Below are positions 24,712 through 34,595 of a DNA stretch of 64,000 bases, in pieces; position 1 is the stretch's first letter; the number at the start of each line of letters is the position of its first letter. The DNA is from Liolophura sinensis. Lineage: Eukaryota > Mollusca > Polyplacophora > Chitonida > Chitonidae. The stretch covers positions 34,327 through 98,326 of the forward strand of contig NW_027018060.1 in the NCBI RefSeq assembly GCF_032854445.1. Direction: 5' to 3'. The notes beneath the pieces were generated by a model that made no database searches, was not told where the DNA came from, and saw nothing but the letters and a program-made list of their open reading frames with translations. A program made the position numbers and the translations under genes.

Positions 24712-25810
24712 TTTGTTAATTGAAATCGGCTACACTGTACTCTGTACAATCGCGACTGGTCATTACTATATTCAACTTTTGACTATAAGTTATGTGCCCT
24801 TCGGCAGCCCAGAAGACGTCAAATCTTTGGGCTAAGCCCATTTAACTCACCCAGCAATTGCCTTACTTCTAAGTGCAAGACAATCTCAATGTCTTTATCT
24901 ACGTGTAGAAAAACCACACCATTTGTACATGAAAAACAAAAGGTACTTGATACAGTCTGCTGTAAAAAGTACAACTGAACACTGACCCACTTCAGTAAGG
25001 TGCCAAAAGATGCGGAATTGAGCCAGGCATCGGCAGCTGTTGAAAAATTGCAAATTTCCCTGGTTTCCATGGAGTAAGAGCCGTTGCTGGGCACGTGATT
25101 ATGACATAAATGATCATTCAATTGTCACTACAGCCAAAAGTATTGGTCGGAGAGCAACGCGGTTTGCACCATTCGATTTCTCGTCACAAAATACGTCAAA
25201 TTAGCCTCTTACCAGCAGCACTGGAACAGTTTTTCCACTTTTGCATTTTTGCCTGGTCCTTTTTGTTAATTGAAATCGGCTACACTGTACTCTGTACAAT
25301 CGCGACTGGTCATTACTATATTCAACTTTTGACTATAAGTTATGTGCCCTTCGGTAGCCAGAAGACGTCAAATCTTTCGGCTAAGCCCATTTAACTCACC
25401 CAGCAATTGCCTTACTTCTAAGAGCAAGACAATCTCAATGTCTTTATCTACGTGTAGAAAAACCAGACCATTTGTACATAAAAAACACAAGGTACTTGAT
25501 ACAGTCTGCTGTAAAAAGTACAACTGACCACAGAACCACATGAATAAGGTGCCAAAAGATGCGGAATTGAGCCAGGAATCGGCAGCTGTTGAAAAATTGC
25601 AAATTTCCCTGGTTTCCATGGAGTAAGAGCCCGTTGCTGTGCACGTGATTATGACATAAATGATCATTCAATTGTCACTACAGCCAAAAGTATTGGTCGG
25701 AGAGCAACGCAGTTTGCACCATTCGATTTGTCGTCACAAAATACGTCGGATTAGCCTCTTACCAGCAGCACTGGAACAGTTTTTCCACTTTTGCATTTTT
25801 ACCTGGTCTT

Positions 25811-26359
25811 TTTGTTAATTGAAATCGGCTACACTGTACTCTGTACAATCGCGACTGGTCATTACTATATTCAACTTTTGACTATAAGTTATGTGCCCTT
25901 CGGTAGCTCAGAAGACGTCAAATCTTTCGGCTAAGCCTATTTAACTCACCCAGCAATTGTCTTACTTCTAAGTCCTAGACAATCTCAATGTCTTTATCTC
26001 CGTGTAGAAAAAAAACACCATTTGTACATAAAAAACACAAGGTACTTGATACAGTCTGCTGTAAAAAGTACAACTGAACACTGACCCACTTCAGTAAGGT
26101 GCAAAAAGATTCGGAATTGAGCCAGGCATCGGCAGCTGTTGACAAATTGCAAATTTCCCTGGTTTCCATGGAGTAAGAGCCGTTGCTACGCACGTTATTA
26201 TGACATAAATGATCATTCAATTGTCGCTACAGCCAAAAGTATTGGTCGGAGAGCAACGCGGTTTGCACCATTCGATTTCTCGTCACAAAATACGTCGGAT
26301 TAGCCTCTTACTAGTAGCACTGGAACAGTTTTTCCACTTTTGCATTTTTACCTGGTCTT
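25811..26359 (+). repeat. Class A' monomer (A family)
   Basis: Diagnostic bases: GGTAGCTCAG, TTTCGGCTAAGCCTA, GTCCTAGAC, TCTCCGTGTAG, a run of eight A before CACC, GTTGACAAATTG, ACGCACGTTATT (so CACGTG is lost), and the ending CTAGTAGC. A' has GTGCAAAAAGATTC and A has GTGCAAACAGATTC. Family members start at 4942, 6590, 9337, 10984, 15376, 18671, 25811, 31301, 34596, 38988 and 44478. The chimera at 14279 begins as this class. Confidence 0.85.
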
Positions 26360-26908
26360 TTTGTTAATTGAAACCGGCTACACTGTACTCTGTACAATCG
26401 CGACTGGTCATTACTATATTTAACTTTTGACTATAAGTTATGTGCCCTTCGGTAGCCCAGAAGACGTCAAATCTTTGGGCTAAGCCCATTTAACTCACCC
26501 AGCAATTGTCTTACTTCTAAGTCCAATACAATCTCAATGTCTTTATCTACGTGTAGAAAAACCAGACCATTTGTACATAAAAAACACAAGGTACTTGATA
26601 CAGCCTGCTGTAAAAAGTACAACTAAACACTGACCCACATTTATAAGGTGCCAAAAGATGCGGAATTGGGCCAGGCATCGGCAGCTGTTAAAAAATTGCA
26701 AATATCCCTGGTTTCCATGGAGTAAGAGCCGTTGCTGGGCACGTGATTATGACATCCATGATCATTCAATTGTCACTACAGCCAAAAGTATTGGTCGGAG
26801 AGCAACGCGGTTTGCACCATTCGATTTCTCGTCACAAAATACGTCGGATTAGCCTCTTACCAGCAGCACTGGAACAGTTTTTCCACTTTTGCATTTTTGC
26901 CTGGTCTT
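26360..26908 (+). repeat. Class D2 monomer (D family)
   Basis: Diagnostic bases: GAAACCGG, GTCCAATACAA, CAGCCTGCTG, AAACACTGACCC and GACATCCATG (D2). The sister form D has CCATACC, AAAAAATACGG and GTCCGGGAG instead. D2 starts at 26360, 31850, 35145 and 45027. D starts at 11533, 15925, 19220, 20318, 21416 and 39537. Both forms follow A-family monomers, except in the D-E dimers. Confidence 0.84.
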
Positions 26909-27457
26909 TTTGTTAATTGAAATCGGCTACACTGTACTCTGTACAATCGCGACTGGTCATTACTATATTCAACTTTTGACTATAAGTTATGTGCCCTTCG
27001 GTAGCCCAGAAGACGTCAAATCTTTGGGCTAAGCCCATTTAACTCACCCAGCAATTGCCTTACTTCTAAGTGCAAGACAATCTCAATGTCTTTATCTACG
27101 TGTAGAAAAACCACACCATTTGTACGTGAAAAACACAAGGTACTTGATACAGTCTGCTGTAAAAAGTACAACTGAACACTGACCCACTTCAGTAAGGTGC
27201 CAAAAGATGCGGAATTGAGCCAGGAATCGGGAGCTGTTGAAAAATTGCAAATTTTCCTGGTTTCCATGGAGTAAGAGCCGTTGCTGTGCACGTGATTATG
27301 ACATAAATGATCATTCAATTGTCACTACAGCCAAAAGTATTGGTCGGAGAGCAACGCGGTTTGCACCATTCGATTTCTCGTCACAAAATACGTCGAATTA
27401 GACTCTTACCAGCAGCACTGGAACAGTTTTTCCACTTTTGCATTTTTACCTGGTCTT
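26909..27457 (+). repeat. Class E monomer
   Basis: Diagnostic bases: GTGCAAGAC, CACACC with GTACGTGAAAAAC, GAACACTGACCCACTTCAG, CAGGAATCGGGAGCTG, ATTTTCCTGG and GTCACTACAG. Members start at 12082, 16474, 19769, 20867, 21964, 26909, 35694, 40086 and 45576. The copy at 40086 has AAGTCGGCAGC instead. E always follows D or D2 in this window. Confidence 0.85.
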
Positions 27458-28006
27458 TTTGTTAATTGAAATCGGCTACACTGTACTCTGTACAATCGCG
27501 ACTGGTCATTACTATATTCAACTTTTGACTATAAGTTATGTGCCCTTCGGTAGCCCAGAAGACCTGAAATCTTTGGGCCAAGCCCATTTAACTCACCCAG
27601 CAATTGTCTTACTTCTAAGTCCAAGACAATCTCAATGTCTTTATCTACGTGTAGAAAAACCACACCATTTGTCCAAAAAAAACACAAGGTACTTGATACA
27701 GTCTGCTGTAAAAAGTACAACTAAACAATGACGCACATTTATAAGGTGCCAAAAGATGCGGAATTGGGCCAGGCATCGGCAGCTGTTAAAAAATTGCAAA
27801 TATCCCTGGTTTCCATGGAGTAAGAGCCGTTGCTGGGCACGTGATTATGACATCAATATTCATTGAATTGTCGCTACAGCCAAAAGTATTGGTCGGAGAG
27901 CAACGCGGTTTCCACCATTCGATTTCTCGTCACAAAATACGTCGGATTAGCCTCTTACCAGCAGCACTGGAACAGATTTTCCACTTTTGCATTTTTGCCT
28001 GGTCTT
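27458..28006 (+). repeat. Class B monomer
   Basis: Diagnostic bases: GACCTGAAATC, GGGCCAAGCC, TTGTCCAAAAAAAAC in place of TTGTACATAAAAAAC, AAACAATGACGCAC, CAATATTCATTGAATTG, GGTTTCCACC and ACAGATTTTCC near its end. Members start at 5492, 9887, 22514, 27458, 36243 and 40635. The end of the chimera at 14279 is also B. Confidence 0.87.
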
Positions 28007-28555
28007 TTTGTTAATTGAAATCGGCTACACTGTACTCTGTACAATCGCGACTGGTCATTACTATATTCAACTTTTGACTATAAGTTATGTGCCCTTCGGT
28101 AGCCCAGAAGACCTGAAATCTTTGGGCTAAGCCCATTTAACTCACCCAGCAATTGCCTTACTTCTAAGTGCAAGACAATCTCAATGTCTTTATCTACGTG
28201 TAGAAAAAAAACACCATTTGTACATGAAAAACACAAGGTACTTGATACAGTCTGCTGTAAAAAGTACAACTGAACACTGACCCACATTTATAAGGTGCCA
28301 AAAGATTTGGAATTGGGCCAGGCATTGGCAGGTGTTAAAAAATTGCAAATATCCCTGGTTTCCATGGAGTAAGAGCCGTTGCTGGGCACGTGATTATGAC
28401 ATCAATGAACATTCAATTGTCGCTACAGCCAAAAGTATTGGTCGGAGAGCAACGCGGTTTGCACCATTCGATTTCTCGTCACAAAATACGTCGGATTAGC
28501 CTCTTACCAGCAGCACTGGAACAAGTTCTCCAATTTTGCATTTTTGCCTGGTCTT
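28007..28555 (+). repeat. Class C monomer
   Basis: Diagnostic bases: GACCTGAAATC with GGGCTAAGCC, GTGCAAGAC, a run of A directly before CACC, GATTTGGAATTGGG, GGCATTGGCAGGTG and CAATGAACATTC. Copies at 28007, 36792 and 41184 end in ACAAGTTCTCCAATTTTGC before class I. Members start at 6042, 10436, 14828, 23063, 28007, 36792 and 41184. The copy at 41184 carries TCTCCGTGTAG, a class A mark. Confidence 0.86.
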
Positions 28556-29104
28556 TTTGTTAATTGAAATCGGCTACACTGTACTATGTACAATCGCGAC
28601 TGGTCATTACTATATTCAACTTTTGACTATAAGTTATGTGCCCTTCGGTAGCCCAGAAGACGTCAAATCTTTGGGCTCAGCCCATTTAACTCACCCAGCA
28701 ATTGCCTTACTTCTAAGTCGAAGACAATCTCAATGTCTTTATCCACGTGTAGAAAAACCACACCATTTGATCATGAAAAACACAAGGTACTTGATACAGT
28801 CTGCTGTAAAAAGTACAACTGAACACTGACCCACTTTAGTTAGGTGCCAAAAGATTCGGAATTGAGCCAGGCATCGGCAGCTGTTGACAAATTGCAAATT
28901 TCCCTGGTTTCCATGGAGTAAGAGCCGTTGCTACGCACGTTATTATGACATAAATGATCATTCAATTGTCGCTACAGCCAAAAGTATTGGTCGGAGAGCA
29001 ACGCGGTTTGCACCATTCGATTTCTCGTCACAAAATACGTCGGATTAGACTCTTACTAGTAGCACTGGAACAGTTTTTCCACTTTTGCATTTTTACCTGG
29101 TCTT
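28556..29104 (+). repeat. Class I monomer
   Basis: Diagnostic bases: TGTACTATGTACAATC, GGGCTCAGCCC, GTCGAAGAC, TTGATCATGAAAAAC, ACTTTAGTTAGG, GATTCGG, GTTGACAAATTG, ACGCACGTTATT and TTAGACTCTTACTAGTAGC. Members start at 23618, 28556, 37341 and 41733. It shares the GATTCGG, GTTGAC, CACGTT and CTAGTAGC marks with class A. Confidence 0.86.
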
Positions 29105-29653
29105 TTTGTTAATTGAAACCGGCTACACTGTACTCTGTACAATCGCGACTGGTCATTACTATATTCAACTTTTGACTATAAGTTATGTGCCCTTCGGCAG
29201 CCCAGAAGACGTCAAATCTTTGGGCTAAGCCCATTTAACTCACCCAGCAATTGCCTTACTTCTAAGTGCAAGACAATCTCAATGTCTTTATCTACGTGTA
29301 GAAAAACCAGACCATTTGTACATGAAAAACAAAAGGTACTTGATACAGTCTGCTGTAAAAAGTACAACTGAACACTGACCCACTTCAGTAAGGTGCCAAA
29401 AGATGCGGAATTGAGCCAGGCATCGGCAGCTGTTGAAAAATTGCAAATTTCCCTGGTTTCCATGGAGTAAGAGCCGTTGCTGGGCACGTGATTATGACAT
29501 AAATGATCATTCAATTGTCACTACAGCCAAAAGTATTGGTCGGAGAGCAACGCGGTTTGCACCATTCGATTTCTCGTCACAAAATACGTCAAATTAGCCT
29601 CTTACCAGCAGCACTGGAACAGTTTTTCCACTTTTGCATTTTTGCCTGCTCTT
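29105..29653 (+). repeat. Class J monomer
   Basis: Diagnostic bases: GAAACCGG, CGGCAGCCCAG, GTGCAAGAC, GAAAAACAAAAGG, GTTGAAAAATTG with GGCATCGGC, ATACGTCAAATTAG, and the ending GCCTGCTC that leads into K. Members start at 24712, 29105, 32400 and 42282. The copy at 24712 begins GAAATCGG. Confidence 0.85.
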
Positions 29654-30202
29654 TTTGTTAATTGAAACCGGCTACACTGTACTCTGTACCATCGCGACTG
29701 GTCATTACTATATTCAACTTTTGACTATAAGTTATGTGCCCTTCGGTAGCCCAGAAGACGTCAAATCTTTCGGCTAAGCCCATTTAACTCACCCAGCAAT
29801 TGCCTTACTTCTAAGAGCAAGACAATCTCAATGTCTTTATCTACGTGTAGAAAAACCACACCATTTGTACATAAAAAACACAAGGTACTTGATACAGTCT
29901 GCTGTAAAAAATACAACTGACCACAGACCCACATGAATAAGGCGCCAAAAGATGCGGAATTGGGCCAGGCATCGGCAGCTGTTGAAAAATTGCAAATATC
30001 CCTGGTTTCCATGGAGTAAGAGCCGTTGCTGGGCACGTGATTATGACATCAATGATCATTCAATTGTCGCTACAGCCAAAAGTATTGGTCGGAGAGCAAC
30101 GCGGTTTGCACCATTCGATTTCTCGTCACAAAATACGTCGGATTAGCCTCTTACCAGCAGCACATGAACAGTTTTTCCACTTTTGCATTTTTGCCCGGTC
30201 TT
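29654..30202 (+). repeat. Class K monomer
   Basis: Diagnostic bases: GAAACCGG, TGTACCATCGC, TTTCGGCTAAG, GAGCAAGAC with CACACC, GACCACAGACCC, GAATTGGGCC combined with GTTGAAAAATTG, and the ending CACATGAACAG and GCCCGGTC. Members start at 29654, 32949 and 42831. The copy at 29654 also has AAAAAATACAACTG and GGCGCC. Confidence 0.85.
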
Positions 30203-30751
30203 TTTGTTAATTGAAATCGGCTACACTGTACTCTGTACAATCGCGACTGGTCATTACTATGTTCAACTTTTGACTATAAGTTATGTGCCCTTCGGTAGCC
30301 CAGAAGACCTGAAATCTTTGGGCTAAGCCCATTTAACTCACCCAGCAATTGCCTTACTTCTAAGTGCAAGACAATCTCAATGTCTTTATCTACGTGTAGA
30401 AAAACCACACCATTTGTACGTGAAAAACAGAAGGTACTTGATACAGTCTGCTGTAAAAAGTACAACTGAACACTGAACCACATTTATAAGGTGCCAAAAG
30501 ATGCGGAATTGGGCCAGTCATCGGCAGCTGTTAAAAAATTGCAAATATCCCTGGTTTCCATGGAGTAAGAGCCGTTGCTGGGCACGTGATTATGACATCA
30601 ATGATCATTGAATTGTCGCTACAGCCAAAAGTATTGATCGGAGAGCAACGCGGTTTGCACCATTCGATTTCTCGTCACAAAATACGTCGGATTAGCCTCT
30701 TACCAGCAGCACTGGAACAGTTTTTCCACTTTTGCATTTTTGCCTGGTCTT
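30203..30751 (+). repeat. Class G monomer
   Basis: Diagnostic bases: TACTATGTTCAAC, GACCTGAAATC, GTGCAAGAC, GATGCGGAATTGGG, GATCATTGAATTG and ATTGATCGGAG. Members start at 3296, 7690, 13180, 17572, 30203, 33498 and 43380. This copy has GAACACTGAACCACATTTAT where most G copies have GACCCACTTCAG, a patch that looks converted from another class. Confidence 0.84.
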
Positions 30752-31300
30752 TTTGTTAATTGAAATCGGCTACACTGTACTCTGTACAATCGCGACTGGT
30801 CATTACTATATTCAACTTTTGACAGTAAGTTATGTGCCCTTCGGTAGCCCAGAAGACGTCAAATCTTTCGGCTAAGCCCATTTAACTCACCCAGCAATTG
30901 CCTTACTTCTAAGAGCAAGACAATCTCAATGTCTTTATCTACGTGTAGAAAAACCAGACCATTTGTACATAAAAAACACAAGGTACTTGATACAGTCTGC
31001 TGTAAAAAGTACAACTGACCACAGAACCACATGAATAAGGTGCCAAAAGATGCGGAATTGAGCCAGGAATCGGCAGCTGTTGAAAAATTGCAAATTTCCC
31101 TGGTTTCCATGGAGTAAAAGCCGTTGCTGTGCACGTGATTATGACATAAATGATCATTCAATTGTCACTACAGCCAAAAGTATTGGTCGGAGAGCAACGC
31201 AGTTTGCACCATTCGATTTGTCGTCACAAAATACGTCGGATTAGCCTCTTACCAGCAGCACTGGAACAGTTTTTCCACTTTTGCATTTTTACCTGGTCTT
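30752..31300 (+). repeat. Class H monomer
   Basis: Diagnostic bases: GAGCAAGAC with CCAGACC, GACCACAGAACCACATG, GAGCCAGGAATCGGCAGC, GTGCACGTG, GTCACTACAG, ACGCAGTTTG and GATTTGTCG. Members start at 3845, 4393 (H'), 8239, 8788 (H'), 13730, 18122, 25262, 30752, 34047, 38439 and 43929. Some copies have TTTGGGCTAAG in place of TTTCGGCTAAG. Confidence 0.85.
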
Positions 31301-34300
31301 TTTGTTAATTGAAATCGGCTACACTGTACTCTGTACAATCGCGACTGGTCATTACCATATTCAACTTTTGACTATAAGTTATGTGCCCTTCGGTAGCTCA
31401 GAAGACGTCAAATCTTTCGGCTAAGCCTATTTAACTCACCCAGCAATTGTCTTACTTCTAAGTCCTAGACAATCTCAATGTCTTTATCTCCGTGTAGAAA
31501 AAAAACACCATTTGTACATAAAAAACACAAGGTACTTGATACAGTCTGCTGTAAAAAGTACAACTGAACACTGACCCACTTCAGTAAGGTGCAAAAAGAT
31601 TCGGAATTGAGCCAGGCATCGGCAGCTGTTGACAAATTGCAAATTTCCCTGGTTTCCATGGAGTAAGAGCCGTTGCTACGCACGTTATTATGACATAAAT
31701 GATCATTCAATTGTCGCTACAGCCAAAAGTATTGGTCGGAGAGCAACCCGGTTTGCACCATTCGATTTCTCGTCACAAAATACGTCGGATTAGCCTCTTA
31801 CTAGTAGCACTGGAACAGTTTTTCCACTTTTGCATTTTTACCTGGTCTTTTTGTTAATTGAAACCGGCTACACTGTACTCTGTACAATCGCGACTGGTCA
31901 TTACTATATTTAACTTTTGACTATAAGTTATGTGCCCTTCGGTAGCCCAGAAGACGTCAAATCTTTGGGCTAAGCCCATTTAACTCACCCAGCAATTGTC
32001 TTACTTCTAAGTCCAATACAATCTCAATGTCTTTATCTACGTGTAGAAAAACCAGACCATTTGTACATAAAAAAACACAAGGTACTTGATACAGCCTGCT
32101 GTAAAAAGTACAACTAAACACTGACCCACATTTATAAGGTGCCAAAAGATGCGGAATTGGGCCAGGCATCGGCAGCTGTTAAAAAATTGCAAATATCCCT
32201 GGTTTCCATGGAGTAAGAGCCGTTGCTGGGCACGTGATTATGACATCCATGATCATTCAATTGTCGCTACAGCCAAAAGTATTGGTCGGAGAGCAACGCG
32301 GTTTGCACCATTCGATTTCTCGTCACAAAATACGTCGGATTAGACTCTTACTAGTAGCACTGGAACAGTTTTTCCACTTTTGCATTTTTACCTGGTCTTT
32401 TTGTTAATTGAAACCGGCTACACTGTACTCTGTACAATCGCGACTGGTCATTACTATATTCAACTTTTGACTATAAGTTATGTGCCCTTCGGCAGCCCAG
32501 AAGACGTCAAATCTTTGGGCTAAGCCCATTTAACTCACCCAGCAATTGCCTTACTTCTAAGTGCAAGACAATCTCAATGTCTTTATCTACGTGTAGAAAA
32601 ACCACACCATTTGTACATGAAAAACAAAAGGTACTTGATACAGTCTGCTGTAAAAAGTACAACTGAACACTGACCCACTTCAGTAAGGTGCCAAAAGATG
32701 CGGAATTGAGCCAGGCATCGGCAGCTGTTGAAAAATTGCAAATTTCCCTGGTTTCCATGGAGTAAGAGCCGTTGCTGGGCACGTGATTATGACATAAATG
32801 ATCATTCAATTGTCACTACAGCCAAAAGTATTGGTCGGAGAGCAACGCGGTTTGCACCATTCGATTTCTCGTCACAAAATACGTCAAATTAGCCTCTTAC
32901 CAGCAGCACTGGAACAGTTTTTCCACTTTTGCATTTTTGCCTGCTCTTTTTGTTAATTGAAACCGGCTACACTGTACTCTGTACCATCGCGACTGGTCAT
33001 TACTATATTCAACTTTTGACTATAAGTTATGTGCCCTTCGGTAGCCCAGAAGACGTCAAATCTTTCGGCTAAGCCCATTTAACTCACCCAGCAATTGCCT
33101 TACTTCTAAGAGCAAGACAATCTCAATGTCTTTATCTACGTGTAGAAAAACCACACCATTTGTACATAAAAAACACAAGGTACTTGATACAGTCTGCTGT
33201 AAAAAGTACAACTGACCACAGACCCACATGAATAAGGTCCCAAAAGATGCGGAATTGGGCCAGGCATCGGCAGCTGTTGAAAAATTGCAAATATCCCTGG
33301 TTTCCATGGAGTAAGAGCCGTTGCTGGGCACGTGATTATGACATCAATGATCATTCAATTGTCGCTACAGCCAAAAGTATTGGTCGGAGAGCAACGCGGT
33401 TTGCACCATTCGATTTCTCGTCACAAAATACGTCGGATTAGCCTCTTACCAGCAGCACATGAACAGTTTTTCCACTTTTGCATTTTTGCCCGGTCTTTTT
33501 GTTAATTGAAATCGGCTACACTGTACTCTGTACAATCGCGACTGGTCATTACTATGTTCAACTTTTGACTATAAGTTATGTGCCCTTCGGTAGCCCAGAA
33601 GACCTGAAATCTTTGGGCTAAGCCCATTTAACTCACCCAGCAATTGCCTTACTTCTAAGTGCAAGACAATCTCAATGTCTTTATCTACGTGTAGAAAAAC
33701 CACACCATTTGTACGTGAAAAACAGAAGGTACTTGATACAGTCTGCTGTAAAAAGTACAACTGAACACTGACCCACTTCAGTAAGGTGCCAAAAGATGCG
33801 GAATTGGGCCAGGCATCGGCAGCTGTTAAAAAATTGCAAATATCCCTGGTTTCCATGGAGTAAGAGCCGTTGCTGGGCACGTGATTATGACATCAATGAT
33901 CATTGAATTGTCGCTACAGCCAAAAGTATTGATCGGAGAGCAACGCGGTTTGCACCATTCGATTTCTCGTCACAAAATACGTCGGATTAGCCTCTTACCA
34001 GCAGCACTGGAACAGTTTTTCCACTTTTGCATTTTTACCTGGTCTTTTTGTTAATTGAAATCGGCTACACTGTACTCTGTACAATCGCGACTGGTCATTA
34101 CTATATTCAACTTTTGACTATAAGTTATGTGCCCTTCGGTAGCCCAGAAGACGTCAAATCTTTCGGCTAAGCCCATTTAACTCACCCAGCAATTGCCTTA
34201 CTTCTAAGAGCAAGACAATCTCAATGTCTTTATCTACGTGTAGAAAAACCAGACCATTTGTACATAAAAAACACAAGGTACTTGATACAGTCTGCTGTAA

Positions 34301-34595
34301 AAAGTACAACTGACCACAGAACCACATGAATAAGGTGCCAAAAGATGCGGAATTGAGCCAGGCATCGGCAGCTGTTGAAAAATTGCAAATTTCCCTGGTT
34401 TCCATGGAGTAAGAGCCGTTGCTGTGCACGTGATTATGACATAAATGATCATTCAATTGTCACTACAGCCAAAAGTATTGGTCGGAGAGCAACGCAGTTT
34501 GCACCATTCGATTTGTCGTCACAAAATACGTCGGATTAGCCTCTTACCAGCAGCACTGGAACAGTTTTTCCACTTTTGCATTTTTACCTGGTCTT
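31301..34595 (+). repeat. Shortened HOR: hexamer A'-D2/I-J-K-G-H
   Basis: Monomers start at 31301 (A'), 31850 (D2/I chimera), 32400 (J), 32949 (K), 33498 (G) and 34047 (H). E, B, C and most of I are absent. The monomer at 31850 reads as D2 up to GACATCCATG near 32246, then has TTAGACTCTTACTAGTAGC (32339 on) as in class I, and is followed by J as I would be. One crossover between D2 and I removes exactly four monomers from the decamer. Confidence 0.86.

Larger units (their letters stand above)
22514..25810 (+). repeat. Irregular block B-C-I-J/D2/I-J-H, rich in small indels
   Basis: Monomers start at 22514 (B), 23063 (C), 23618 (I), 24166 (chimera), 24712 (J) and 25262 (H). Five of the six intervals from 21964 to 25811 differ from 549 bp. 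Visible indels include an extra C near 22420, an extra T near 22890, a missing T near 22945, an extra T near 22980, a 6-bp duplication at 23215-23226, a missing A near 23623, a missing A near 24460, a missing T near 24617, a missing G near 24676, an extra C near 25259, a missing C near 25359 and an extra C near 25630. K and G are absent between J and H. Confidence 0.82.
25811..31300 (+). repeat. Complete decamer HOR (A'-D2-E-B-C-I-J-K-G-H), 5490 bp
   Basis: The ten monomers start at 25811, 26360, 26909, 27458, 28007, 28556, 29105, 29654, 30203 and 30752, each exactly 549 bp. The same order returns complete at 38988-44477, and parts of it return at 31301, 34596 and 44478. I take it as the canonical unit because the shorter units can be derived from it by deletion of whole monomers with a chimeric monomer at the join. 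Copies of the same class in different units are much more alike than neighbouring monomers, which is the definition of a higher-order repeat. Confidence 0.9.
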
